The notes below the pieces were generated by a model, which was not told the DNA's origin, did not search any database, and saw only the letters and a program-made list of their open reading frames with translations. Shown here in pieces: positions 9,928 to 17,838 of a DNA stretch of 64,000 bases (its first letter is position 1; each line of letters opens with the position of its first letter). Origin of the DNA: Spirosoma rhododendri (GTDB lineage Bacteria > Bacteroidota > Bacteroidia > Cytophagales > Spirosomataceae); NCBI RefSeq assembly GCF_012849055.1, contig NZ_CP051677.1:3797001-3861000 (forward strand). The letters run 5' to 3'. The translations under genes and the position numbers were made by a program.

Positions 9928-10205
9928 AACGTAATTGTTTTGGGAGTTAAACGGACTTTAAATTGATTGTTAGGTTGTATCCCCATCGCCGAATCACCAA
10001 TCGCCAGGCGACTACTGGTTGTAAAACGATCTGGTTATATCACCTACAACTGCCTGCCAGATGCAAGGTTTCGGCCGGACCGTTAAATTGTATAGTTAGC
10101 CTGCGGAATTGGTCGGATAAGTGATTCCAGATGAGATACAGACGTCTTAATCAGATTGATTAATCATTTGTTTAACACATGATCGAAAAAAAAACGGATC
10201 GGTGG

Positions 10206-10814
10206 TTAAGTGATAAACAAGTAATTAATAATCATATCGGCGATCAGTTTTTTGTGTTCCAGGGCAAAGGCTTCAAACTGCTCTTCCGTCTGATTCCAGA
10301 GTTTCAGGTGGACGTTTTTGTTGATGAAAACGGACTGCGTATTCGCCGACATAATGCTCATCAGATGGGATGCGTTGATCGACCGTATCAGGCCTGCCCG
10401 GTGGGCTTCTTCGAGTTGTTCCTGAAATAAAGTCGTCAATTTCGCTTCAGCGTCGATGATGCTGGATACAATCAGGTCTGGGTTTCTGTGTAGCTCGCTC
10501 AGTACGAAAATGACCAGATCCGGGCTTTGCCGAAACGTGGTGAAGTCGTGATCGATCAGGGCGACAATTTTTTCTCTGAGCGGAATGGGTTGCCTAAGCA
10601 CGGTGTTGACGCCCGCGAAAAAAAGCAGGAGCATCTCCTCGAAAACGGAATCGAACAGCTTCTGCTTGCTGCGGAAATAGTAGTTCAGCAACGCTACGTT
10701 GATACCGGCTTCAGCGGCAATATCGCGCGTAGTGGTTCCGTCGAAACCCTTCTCCAGAAATAGTCTGGTCGCTGCCTGCCTGATTTTTTCCTCCGTTGTC
10801 AGCGCACTTTCCAT
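10206..10814 (-). CDS. TetR/AcrR-family transcriptional regulator
   Basis: A 202-residue protein with an N-terminal TetR helix-turn-helix (EEKIRQAATRLFLEKGFDGT, then IAAEAGINVALLNYYFRSK, about residues 8-55) and an all-helical ligand domain with no recognisable ligand signature. Family members repress efflux or lipid genes until a small molecule binds. It neighbours the beta-barrel and CDF genes on the same strand but is separated from each by more than 100 bp, so its target is unclear. The first 40 bp upstream contain TAACTTTA, near the Bacteroidota -7 consensus. Confidence 0.88.
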   Translation of the reverse strand: MESALTTEEKIRQAATRLFLEKGFDGTTTRDIAAEAGINVALLNYYFRSKQKLFDSVFEEMLLLFFAGVNTVLRQPIPLREKIVALIDHDFTTFRQSPDLVIFVLSELHRNPDLIVSSIIDAEAKLTTLFQEQLEEAHRAGLIRSINASHLMSIMSANTQSVFINKNVHLKLWNQTEEQFEAFALEHKKLIADMIINYLFIT

Positions 10815-10924
10815 GTGAAGCCTTACTATACCTATAAAGTTAAGACTGGTTTGTGTACTCAGGATAATGCCTGAACAGTTGGCTTAGTCGATACCTGCCA
10901 ACGTCACGGTATTATCGTAGCCGA

Positions 10925-11932
10925 TCAATTTTCCGGGGCGAGCAGGGGCGGAAAATGCTTTTGGTTGAGGGGCAGATTATCGGGTGTCCAGTCGACGTCG
11001 CGGACGAAGGCAAACGCCCGAACGGGGCAGTCGGCAACCCGGCAGTACGAGCAGCAGGCCTTGACGCAGGGATCAGTGTGCACGAAAATCTCGACTTCCG
11101 ACTGAAAGCCTTCCTTTATCGTGTCTTCGAAGTGGTGGACTTCGTCGTGAACGCAGTTTAAATCCCAGTAGTAGGGCAGCGTCAGGTGGCAGTCGACGTG
11201 GAGGTCAGCCCCGTATTTTTGTACGCGCAGGTTGTGTACGTCAATCCAGTTGCGGTCTTTATGCACGTTGAGCAGCGTAACGACCCGGTCGAGGGTAGGG
11301 GCGTCGGTTTCGTCCATGAGCCGGGCCACCGACTGCCGGGCCAGCTGAAAGCCATTGTAGATAATCACCAGCGCCAGCACCATCGACAGCACCGGGTCAA
11401 GCCAGGTCAGGCCCGTTGCCCAGACCAGCGTTACGGCTACCATAACGACCACGCTGCTGAAAACGTCGGTCAGCAGATGGCGCCCGTCGGCGATCAGGGC
11501 CAGCGAATCGGCCCGTTTGCCGGTTTCGATAAGCCGGTAGCCGACAAACGCATTGGCCGCGGCCGTAACGCCCACCAGTGCTATACCCCAGTCGAGGTTA
11601 CTCAGCGCATGGGGTTCGTAAAAGCTCAGGATCGATTGCCAGATGATAACCAGCCCGGCCGACAGGATCATGGCACCCTCGAACCCCGACGACAGAAATT
11701 CGACTTTGCCGTGGCCGTAGGGGTGGTTCTGATCGCGCGGGAGTCCGGCCAGATAGATGCTGTAGAACGCAAAACCACTGGCTACAACGTTAACGATCGA
11801 TTCGACAGCATCGGTCAGGATGGCCGTGGAATAGGTGAGAAAATAAGCCGCAAATTTTACCACCAGCAGCACCACGCTCAGCCCGAGCGAGATACCCATC
11901 CAGCGGTATTTAAGTTGTTGAAGAGATTGCAT
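10925..11932 (-). CDS. Cation diffusion facilitator (CDF) family metal exporter with cysteine-rich tail
   Basis: A 335-residue protein with six predicted TM helices. The metal-site motifs are visible: LTDAVES in TM2 and DGRHLLTDVFSS in TM5. A cytoplasmic C-terminal domain (about 205-290) ends in an extra cysteine cluster (CVKACCSYCRVADCPVR), a possible metal-sensing or binding tail. CDF proteins export Zn, Fe, Co or Mn in exchange for protons. An in-frame ATG at 11971 would add 13 residues, but the ATG at 11932 starts right before the amphipathic N-terminus and leaves room for a promoter shared with the divergent NUDIX gene. Confidence 0.88.
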   Translation of the reverse strand: MQSLQQLKYRWMGISLGLSVVLLVVKFAAYFLTYSTAILTDAVESIVNVVASGFAFYSIYLAGLPRDQNHPYGHGKVEFLSSGFEGAMILSAGLVIIWQSILSFYEPHALSNLDWGIALVGVTAAANAFVGYRLIETGKRADSLALIADGRHLLTDVFSSVVVMVAVTLVWATGLTWLDPVLSMVLALVIIYNGFQLARQSVARLMDETDAPTLDRVVTLLNVHKDRNWIDVHNLRVQKYGADLHVDCHLTLPYYWDLNCVHDEVHHFEDTIKEGFQSEVEIFVHTDPCVKACCSYCRVADCPVRAFAFVRDVDWTPDNLPLNQKHFPPLLAPEN

Positions 11933-11994
11933 AATGACCTTAGCCGGACTGTAAAGGTAGTCGTCGCCCACGAAAAGTTCGTACTTTCGCCCAC

Positions 11995-12543
11995 ATGAAT
12001 ACGACTGAAAACCCCTGGCAGACGCTCAACTCGGCCATTCGGTACGAGAACCCGTGGCTGTCGATTCGGCACGAAGAAGTAGTCACACCAGCTGGAACAC
12101 CAGGCATTTATGGTGTGGTAAGTTTCAAAAACAAAGCCGTCGGTGTGGTTCCGATCGATGCCGATGGGTACACCTATCTGGTGGGGCAGTACCGCTATCC
12201 GCTCAACGAATACTCGTGGGAGATCCCGGAAGGCGGCTCGCCCGTCGGAACCGATCCGCTGGAGTCGGCCCGGCGCGAGCTGCGGGAAGAAACGGGCTTA
12301 GTGGCCCAGCGATGGACCAAATTTGCCCGGATCCATACGTCTAACTCCGCCACCGATGAGGAGGGGTTTCTCTACATCGCCGAAGAACTGGAGCAGGGCG
12401 ATCACGAACCTGAAGATACCGAACAGCTACACGTCCGGCGTCTGCCGCTGGCTGAAGCCGTCGAGATGGTCATGCGCAGCGAAATTACCGACGCGCTCAG
12501 TGTCAGCGCGCTGCTCATGGTAGCCCGATTGAGGGGCATTTAA
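11995..12543 (+). CDS. NUDIX hydrolase, ADP-ribose pyrophosphatase-like
   Basis: A 182-residue protein with a Nudix box at about residues 80-102 (GGSPVGTDPLESARRELR, followed by EETGL). The catalytic REUxEExGU core is intact; the first Glu of the GX5E part appears to be Thr. The fold around VPIDADGYTYLVGQYRYPL fits the ADP-ribose/NDP-sugar branch, which hydrolyses nucleoside diphosphate sugars to nucleoside monophosphate and sugar phosphate. It starts 62 bp from the divergent CDF gene. TACTTTCG at 11981-11988 resembles a -7 box close to the start codon. Confidence 0.88.
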   Translation: MNTTENPWQTLNSAIRYENPWLSIRHEEVVTPAGTPGIYGVVSFKNKAVGVVPIDADGYTYLVGQYRYPLNEYSWEIPEGGSPVGTDPLESARRELREETGLVAQRWTKFARIHTSNSATDEEGFLYIAEELEQGDHEPEDTEQLHVRRLPLAEAVEMVMRSEITDALSVSALLMVARLRGI

Positions 12544-12548
12544 CATTT

Positions 12549-12646
12549 GTTTGTGGTTTGTAGTTTTTGGTTCGTAGTTAAGGTCGAACCGAATAGCGGG
12601 TCTGTCGCCGGTAGAACTACAAACTACGAACTACAAACTACAAACC
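12549..12646. repeat. Intergenic inverted repeat, GTTTGTAGTTTG family
   Basis: Arms 12555-12579 and 12622-12646 are reverse complements at 23 of 25 positions and are made of GTTTGTAGTTTG-like phrases. GTTTGTGGTTTGTAGTTT (12549-12566) recurs exactly at 26505-26522. It separates the NUDIX and LysE genes and ends only 4 bp before the LysE start codon, so the hairpin could hide that start. Confidence 0.6.
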
Positions 12647-12649
12647 GAT

Positions 12650-13285
12650 TTGCTACCTATTCTATACGGGTTTCTGCTGGGAGCGGCTCTTTGCCTGACG
12701 TTCGGAACCGTCTTTTTTGCCCTTATTCAGAACAGCGTCGACAACGGCTTCCGGTCGGGAATGAAGATCGTGCTGGGTGTCATCACCGGCGACGCCATCT
12801 TTGTCGCGGCTGCTCTGTTTGGCACGTCGTTTCTGCCACCGATCAACGGGTTTGAAACGATCATGGCGCTGGTGGGCGTGGTATTTCTGGTGGCGATGGG
12901 GCTGGTTAATATCTTCAAGGGAACCCCCCGGCTGGCTTATCCGCAAACCCGTTTCGGCAACTTCATCTACTACTTCACCACGGGCTTCTTTCTGAATGCC
13001 CTCAACCCGGTCAACTTCGTGTCGTGGGTAGCCATCGTCGCGTACATCCGCGGGCATCTGCACTACACGGTTGGTCAGCAGTACGCGTTCATGATTGCCA
13101 GTCTGGTTGGCGTGTTCGCGACCGAATCGGCACTGGCCTACTATGCTAACCGGCTCAAACGGTTTTTCACCCCCCGCGTCGTTACGGTTTTCAACCGCGT
13201 TACCGGGGTAGTCTTCCTGATCGGGGCAATTAATATCGCCTATACCCGCCTGCTCGAACCCGCATCGAAATTGCTGCACTGGTAA
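12650..13285 (+). CDS. LysE/RhtB-family amino-acid exporter
   Basis: A 211-residue membrane protein with about six TM helices and the LysE-family start (PILYGFLLGAALCLTFGTVF) with GxxxGD-like spacing (VLGVITGDAIFVAAALFG). Members export basic or hydrophobic amino acids and related metabolites. The start is TTG at 12650, the only one that keeps the first TM helix whole. It sits directly against the right arm of an inverted repeat, which suggests structure-dependent translation. It may be co-transcribed with the NUDIX gene. Confidence 0.82.
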   Translation: MLPILYGFLLGAALCLTFGTVFFALIQNSVDNGFRSGMKIVLGVITGDAIFVAAALFGTSFLPPINGFETIMALVGVVFLVAMGLVNIFKGTPRLAYPQTRFGNFIYYFTTGFFLNALNPVNFVSWVAIVAYIRGHLHYTVGQQYAFMIASLVGVFATESALAYYANRLKRFFTPRVVTVFNRVTGVVFLIGAINIAYTRLLEPASKLLHW

Positions 13286-13293
13286 CGAAAAAG

Positions 13294-13344
13294 CTTGTCC
13301 CCGACAGCTTCCAGCCGCTTTGGCGGTCCGGTGTCGGGGACAAG
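13294..13344. terminator. Hairpin between convergent LysE and HMA genes (GTCCCCGACAGC repeat family)
   Basis: Arms 13294-13306 (CTTGTCCCCGACA) and 13332-13344 are perfect complements, with a smaller inner stem. Its left part is nearly identical over 21 bases to 26532-26552 in another intergenic element, so this is a copy of a dispersed repeat that may also terminate transcription from both sides. Confidence 0.6.
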
Positions 13345-13375
13345 TCAATCATTCTCAGTACGTGCTAACGCGTTG

Positions 13376-13600
13376 TTAGGGCCGCTCGGTCATCGGCTCA
13401 GCCTTATACCCAGCCTTCTCGATGGCCTTCTTCACCTCGTCGCCGATGCGGGTGTCGGTGGTTTGCACAGTCAGAATTCGGTCGGGGCTATTCGTGTCGA
13501 CGTTCCAGCCGTCGAGTTGCTCGATGTCGTTGAGGAACGGCGTCACAGCGGCCACGCAGTTACTGCACTTGATATTCGTTTTGAAGTTCAACGTTTCCAT
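13376..13600 (-). CDS. Heavy-metal-associated (HMA) domain protein, copper-chaperone-like
   Basis: A 74-residue single-domain protein with the ferredoxin-like HMA fold (beta-alpha-beta-beta-alpha-beta). The metal-binding CxxC is Cys12-Ser-Asn-Cys15 in NIKCSNC, followed by helix and strand segments ending GYKAEPM. The usual Met before the first Cys is Lys-Cys here, so the site differs from the typical MxCxxC copper chaperone. It may bind Cu(I) or Zn(II). It is a lone gene; a hairpin lies directly upstream. Confidence 0.85.
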   Translation of the reverse strand: METLNFKTNIKCSNCVAAVTPFLNDIEQLDGWNVDTNSPDRILTVQTTDTRIGDEVKKAIEKAGYKAEPMTERP

Positions 13601-13613
13601 AGTTGTACCAGTC

Positions 13614-13681
13614 CAGAGAGAAAACCGTGTATCAACGCCGAGGATTGACGGCGTTCTGTGGGTATAACACGGTTTGCTCTG
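13614..13681. repeat. Long interrupted hairpin upstream of the HMA gene
   Basis: Nested stems: CAGAG 13614-13618 with CTCTG 13677-13681; AAACCGTGT 13622-13630 with ACACGGTTT 13667-13675; AACGCCG 13634-13640 with CGGCGTT 13649-13655. It lies between the GT61 stop and the HMA start on the same strand, so it could end the GT61 transcript or act as a leader structure for the HMA gene. Confidence 0.6.
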
Positions 13682-13714
13682 AAATGATCGATTGACGGCA
13701 CAAAAACGCCCGAA

Positions 13715-14875
13715 CTAACGCAGCGACATCGATCTGTGCTCGTCTTCAAACAACTGGTTCAGGCCACGCTCGAATGCGGAGACGTCGACCTGTATGTTTT
13801 CCGTCAGATCGTTGTGGCGGGCGGGATCGGGCTGCCCCTGCCGTACCGCGGCATAGCGCAGATCGCTCAGGCTCGACAGGTACTGGAAAAAGTTAGGAAC
13901 GTAATTCGCCGAAAATAGCTCGATCAGCTGCGTGCCGGGCTGGCACCAGATCAGGTTGGAAAACGATGCACCGTGCGGGCCAAGCACGACCGAAGCCCGG
14001 TTGTAGATCGCCAGTTGCTCCCGCAGTGTACGGGGGGTATCCTCAATCACGGTAAAGTCGTACCGGGCCAGCATCGTCGTGAGTTCGTCTTCGTTGAGTA
14101 CCCGCCGACGCCCGACCCGGCTGATATACACCCGCTCCCGAACGGGTGACGGCTGAATCAGGGGAGCCAACTCGTTGCGGATGGCCCGCACATCGCTGGC
14201 GTTGGGATAGAACCAATGCCCGCTGCTACCCAGCAGGCAGCGTTTGAACCGGACGTCGTACTGCCGGGTGTCGAAAATCTGGTCTGGCTGGAAGCCCAGG
14301 TGCGCCAGAAACTCCTGCTCGTAGCTGGTGTGAAACAAGGGGTAGGCCACTACCGCGCCAGCGGGAAAGCCGCCGGGCAGGCTCTGCCGGATGCGGCTAA
14401 GCTTGGCCGCCACCAGGTAGATGAAGTCGTAGTAACCGCCAAACACAATGCCATCCTGGTAGTGCCCGAAGGGGGCAACGAGCGTATCGACCTCGATTAC
14501 CGTGCGTTTTCCAGGCCGCAGACTGTCGCGCAGCAGGCTCTCATTGCCATAGTCGGTGCAGAGTACCTTTCCCCCAATTTTTACGTTGCCGCAACGTAAC
14601 TGCACGGCCGACTGCGTGCCGCGTTCGAACAGCCACGCGTGCGTGGGCTGACTCTCCGCCTGTTGCTCGTCAAACAGCTGTAACGTGGGGTCGATCAGGT
14701 CGGGAACGGCGCTTAACAACTGCCGATTAGCCGGGTGATGGACCTGCTCGTACGGTCGGAGCAGGTCGATGGTCTGGTTTTTGTCGAGAAACGTGACGCC
14801 TAACAGACGAGCGACAGTAAGAGCCGACGCCTTGGCCGTTTCTTTGAAGGACAGTGGTGACATGGAGTGTTGCAA
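13715..14875 (-). CDS. Glycosyltransferase family 61 (DUF563) protein
   Basis: A 386-residue protein without signal peptide or TM helix. The C-terminal half holds the GT61 signature: VYISRVGRRRVLNEDEL (sugar-nucleotide region) and VVLGPHGASFSNLIWCQPGT followed by LIELF. Family members add xylose, GlcNAc or other sugars to glycans; bacterial ones usually serve capsule, lipopolysaccharide or exopolysaccharide synthesis. The acceptor is not known. A second Met at residue 5 is an alternative start. The neighbouring genes do not form a polysaccharide cluster. Confidence 0.82.
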   Translation of the reverse strand: MQHSMSPLSFKETAKASALTVARLLGVTFLDKNQTIDLLRPYEQVHHPANRQLLSAVPDLIDPTLQLFDEQQAESQPTHAWLFERGTQSAVQLRCGNVKIGGKVLCTDYGNESLLRDSLRPGKRTVIEVDTLVAPFGHYQDGIVFGGYYDFIYLVAAKLSRIRQSLPGGFPAGAVVAYPLFHTSYEQEFLAHLGFQPDQIFDTRQYDVRFKRCLLGSSGHWFYPNASDVRAIRNELAPLIQPSPVRERVYISRVGRRRVLNEDELTTMLARYDFTVIEDTPRTLREQLAIYNRASVVLGPHGASFSNLIWCQPGTQLIELFSANYVPNFFQYLSSLSDLRYAAVRQGQPDPARHNDLTENIQVDVSAFERGLNQLFEDEHRSMSLR

Positions 14876-14905
14876 AAACAGCGGTATGCCATGAATCGGG
14901 TCATC

Positions 14906-15064
14906 TTACTTCGGGTTGAATCGTCCGTGAACGAACCGTTTGACCAGCAACTTAGCTGGCCGAAAGCTGGTAATCCGATTGCGTAGCAAATACTGCTTCC
15001 GCTTAAGTTTTGGGTACAGATGGGTTATCTTATAACGTTGACGCCCACCACGGCCCCAAGTCAC
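14906..15064 (-). CDS. Candidate 52-residue strongly basic small protein
   Basis: An open frame from GTG 15062-15064 to TAA 14906-14908, 22 bp after the GH3 stop on the same strand. The product has many Lys and Arg (for example THLYPKLKRKQYLLRNRI and AKLLVKRFVHGRFNPK) and codon use like its neighbours. The frame opens 8 codons earlier without an ATG. It may be a small nucleic-acid-binding protein or the in-frame tail of a lost gene. No known family is recognised, and no ribosome-binding site supports the GTG. Confidence 0.35.
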   Translation of the reverse strand: MTWGRGGRQRYKITHLYPKLKRKQYLLRNRITSFRPAKLLVKRFVHGRFNPK

Positions 15065-15086
15065 CTGTCTGACACGCGCATATCTC

Positions 15087-16628
15087 CTAATCGGTCACAA
15101 ATTTTTCCCACTCGGTAGCCAGTTGTTTTTTCAGCACCCTGGGAAACTTGTTTTGTCCGCCAATTTTCCCCCGCGACTCCATCCAGCGGTAAAACGTAGC
15201 GGCCGGGAGTACCGTTACGGTTATCTCTTTCAGGGCATGCTTCCGCTCGACGGCGTAATCGTCGTTGAGTTCGTTAAGGTGGGCGTCGATACGGTCGCGC
15301 AGCACACCGGCGTCGACCGCGTCGTCGGTGCCGATATACCAGTGGTGGGCAAAGAGCGTATCGTGACTACTGCCGACAACCGTAAATTCGCGAATGGCGA
15401 TGTCCAGTTCGTCGGAAACCAGTTCAACCGCTTTGTTCATGTTGTCGACCGACAGGTGTTCTCCGCACAGGCTCAGGAAGTGTCGGGTACGGCCCGTAAT
15501 AACGATTTCGGCGCGTTGGGTGTCGATAAACCGGATGGTGTCTCCGATCAGGTACCGCCACGCCCCCGAACAGGTCGACAGCAGCAGGGCGTATTCTTTA
15601 CCTTCTTCGACTTCATCGATCATCAGCGTTTCGGGCTGGTCGGTCAGGTCACCGTCGGGGGTGAAGTTCTGCTCGTTGAACGGGATAAATTCAAAAAACA
15701 GCCCGTTGTTCAGCACCAGACTCATGCCGTGGGCGTTGGGGTGGGTCTGGTAGGCAATGAATCCTTCCGATGCCAGATAGGTTTCGATATAGGTAATCGG
15801 GTGGGCCAGCAGTTTCTCGAAGCCCGCCCGGTACGGCTCAAACGACACCCCACCGTGGCAAAACACCATCAGGTTGGGCCAGACGTCGTGAATGGTTTTG
15901 ACGTTGTAGCGGGCGATGATTTTTTCCATCAGCAGCTGAATCCAGGCCGGTACGCCCACCACGTAACCAATGTCCCAGTTGCCCGCCTGCTCGGTGATTT
16001 CGTCGAGCTTGCGGGCCCAGTCGCGTTCCTGCGCAATCTCGCGGCCGGGCTTGTAGAAGCGCTGAAACCAGAACGGTATCTGGCTGGCCGTAATACCGCT
16101 CAGATCTCCTTCGAAATGGCCTTCGCGGGCGCTGAGCGTGGTGCTGCCGCCCAGCATCAGGTAGCCTTTTTCGTAGAGCGTCGAGGGGAGGTTCTGGTAG
16201 CGGCCCAGCGTCAGAATCTGCCGGATGCTGGTGCGCTGTATCGCCTTCGACATCGCCTTCGTCACGGGGATATACTTCGAGGCTGCTTCCGACGTACCCG
16301 AACTGAGGGCAAAGTATTTCACCCGCCCCGGCCACGTTACGTCGCGCTCACCGTCGAGTGTCCGTTTCCACCAGCCCTCAAACATCCGGTTGTAATCGTG
16401 GATCGGAACGCGGGTTTTAAACTGCTCGTAAAAGGTATGGTCCGTACCAAACTCGGCGGCCTGGGTCAGCTGCTCAAAGCCATACGCCTGCCCAAACGCT
16501 GTGTGACGGGCTTTGCCAACCAGTTTACGGAATACTTTACGCTGCTGCCGATACGCGGTAGTCTGCCGTCGGCGGGCGGCATTCGTCAGTCGAATGCCGG
16601 TTTTCAACATACTGCCCAGTAAAGCCAT
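15087..16628 (-). CDS. GH3 auxin-responsive promoter family acyl-adenylating protein
   Basis: A 513-residue protein of the ANL-related GH3 fold. The ATP-binding motif YFALSSGTSEAASKYIPVT is at about residues 105-123; further conserved blocks are YLASEGFIAYQ and RYLIGDTIRFID, followed by the C-terminal lid domain (IVITGRTRHFLSLCGEHLS). In plants GH3 enzymes join amino acids to jasmonate or auxin through an acyl-adenylate; the bacterial substrates are unknown. It appears cytoplasmic. Its long antisense open frame is a codon-bias shadow. Confidence 0.9.
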   Translation of the reverse strand: MALLGSMLKTGIRLTNAARRRQTTAYRQQRKVFRKLVGKARHTAFGQAYGFEQLTQAAEFGTDHTFYEQFKTRVPIHDYNRMFEGWWKRTLDGERDVTWPGRVKYFALSSGTSEAASKYIPVTKAMSKAIQRTSIRQILTLGRYQNLPSTLYEKGYLMLGGSTTLSAREGHFEGDLSGITASQIPFWFQRFYKPGREIAQERDWARKLDEITEQAGNWDIGYVVGVPAWIQLLMEKIIARYNVKTIHDVWPNLMVFCHGGVSFEPYRAGFEKLLAHPITYIETYLASEGFIAYQTHPNAHGMSLVLNNGLFFEFIPFNEQNFTPDGDLTDQPETLMIDEVEEGKEYALLLSTCSGAWRYLIGDTIRFIDTQRAEIVITGRTRHFLSLCGEHLSVDNMNKAVELVSDELDIAIREFTVVGSSHDTLFAHHWYIGTDDAVDAGVLRDRIDAHLNELNDDYAVERKHALKEITVTVLPAATFYRWMESRGKIGGQNKFPRVLKKQLATEWEKFVTD

Positions 16629-16651
16629 TGATTTTGGGGTTAACGTCTAAC

Positions 16652-16708
16652 GTTTAAGGTTCAATGTTTAACGTTTAATGTTCTGCGCGAAAACGTTAAA
16701 CCTTAAAC
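16652..16708. repeat. Intergenic inverted repeat, TTTAAGGTTCAATGT family
   Basis: Arms 16652-16676 and 16691-16708 pair as GTTTAAGG...TTAACGTTT with AAACGTTAAACCTTAAAC, with a 6-7-base bulge in the left arm. It shares the exact 15-base phrase TTTAAGGTTCAATGT with the element at 6409. It lies between surE and the GH3 gene, both on the minus strand. Confidence 0.55.
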
Positions 16709-16714
16709 TCAAGG

Positions 16715-17500
16715 TCACATGTTCCACCCCGCCAGTTCGTCGAGCAGGCCGTAGGCGGTCAGGTCGTACTGGCACGGAACGACGGACGTGTAGTTCTGGG
16801 CGATGGCGTATTCGTCGGTGTCTTCGGCGTGGGTGTCGAAGTTGACGAACTCACCCGCCAGCCAGAAGTACCGACGGCCGTGGGGGTCGCGCCGTTCGTC
16901 GAACTCCTCCTGCCATTTGGCGTTGGCCTGCCGGCAGATTTTGATACCCTGGATAGGTTCGGCCGCGCGCGCCGGGAAGTTGACGTTGAGGGCCGTGCCT
17001 TTCGGTAGTCCGCGTTCCAGCACCTGCCGGGCGATGGTCAGGATATGCTCGTGCGTATGCGAAAAATCGGCCTGCCGGGTAAAGTCGTTGAGCGAAAAAC
17101 CAATAGCCGGGATGCCTTCGAGGGCTCCTTCGATTGCCGCCGACATGGTACCCGAATACAGCACGCTGATCGACGTATTGCTGCCGTGGTTGATACCGCT
17201 GACAACCAGGTCGGGGGCCTGATCTTTCAGGACGTGGTGCTTGGCCAGCTTCACGCAGTCGGCGGGGGTACCCGAACATTCGTAGGCGATGACGTCGGTG
17301 GCATCGGTAAACAGGTCCGACGGGTAGAGCCGCAGCGGGCTGGAGATGGTGATGGCGTGGCCCATACCCGATTGTGGACTGTTGGGGGCCACAACGACTA
17401 CCGTGCCCAGCTGCTGCATCAGTTCGACCAGTGTGCGAATACCGGCCGAGGTGATACCATCGTCGTTGGTTACTAAAATAAGGGGTTTTCTGTCCGGCAT
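16715..17500 (-). CDS. surE: 5'/3'-nucleotidase SurE
   Basis: A 261-residue metal-dependent nucleoside monophosphate phosphatase. The metal-binding motif LVTNDDG (Asp13, Asp14) begins the protein, followed by VVAPNSPQSGMGHAIT and the family block DLVVSGINHGSNTSISVLYSGTM (Asn/Gly/Ser ligands). A longer start at 17545 would add 15 residues before MPDRKPLILVT; homologues begin close to the NDDG strand, so I chose 17500. A TAGGTTTG box on the minus strand at 17533-17540 lies 33 bp upstream and supports this start. Confidence 0.93.
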   Translation of the reverse strand: MPDRKPLILVTNDDGITSAGIRTLVELMQQLGTVVVVAPNSPQSGMGHAITISSPLRLYPSDLFTDATDVIAYECSGTPADCVKLAKHHVLKDQAPDLVVSGINHGSNTSISVLYSGTMSAAIEGALEGIPAIGFSLNDFTRQADFSHTHEHILTIARQVLERGLPKGTALNVNFPARAAEPIQGIKICRQANAKWQEEFDERRDPHGRRYFWLAGEFVNFDTHAEDTDEYAIAQNYTSVVPCQYDLTAYGLLDELAGWNM

Positions 17501-17532
17501 ATAGTCGGGTTGCAAGTCTGCTTTCGTGTGTG

Positions 17533-17540
17533 CAAACCTA
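17533..17540 (-). promoter_or_regulatory. Candidate -7 box of the surE promoter
   Basis: Minus-strand TAGGTTTG matches the Bacteroidota -7 consensus TAnnTTTG exactly and lies 33 bp before the chosen surE ATG. No clear -33 TTG is seen at the right distance, so support is partial. Confidence 0.45.
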
Positions 17541-17607
17541 CGCAAATACGCCCGAACGTACCGGCTTTACCCGTGAACGATGGCAGAAAAAGTCGGGTTA
17601 CACGACT

Positions 17608-17838
17608 ATGCCAAAACACGCGATCGATAGCTGTCCGCGCTGCGGGCGGCTCTTTACCTGCAAAGTCAACACCGTGCTCCACTGCGACTGTCAGTACGTG
17701 GGGTTGACGAAGGCCGAGACGGAGTACATCCGCGACGTATCCCTGTTCGACTACGATGGGGAGTGCCTGTGTCTGGCGTGTCTGAATGAATTGAAAACCG
17801 AGTTTCAGGACAATCAGCCGGACGAGGCCGCTCGCTAA
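17608..17838 (+). CDS. Cysteine-rich CWC family protein
   Basis: A 76-residue protein with a putative metal-binding cluster: CPRCGRLFTCKVNTVLHCDC near the N-terminus and CLCLACL near residue 60, the pattern of the cysteine-rich CWC family. Function unknown; zinc or Fe-S binding is likely. Longer frames upstream would run into the surE promoter; ATG 17608 starts just before the first Cys block. Its TAA overlaps the convergent trhO TAG (17835-17838). Confidence 0.75.
   Translation: MPKHAIDSCPRCGRLFTCKVNTVLHCDCQYVGLTKAETEYIRDVSLFDYDGECLCLACLNELKTEFQDNQPDEAAR

Noticed and set aside
15123..16622. A 499-codon plus-strand open frame opposite the GH3 gene
   Set aside because: It mirrors the GH3 gene exactly; the GH3 frame carries all conserved motifs and the antisense product has no recognisable domain. 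High GC at third positions creates such shadows.
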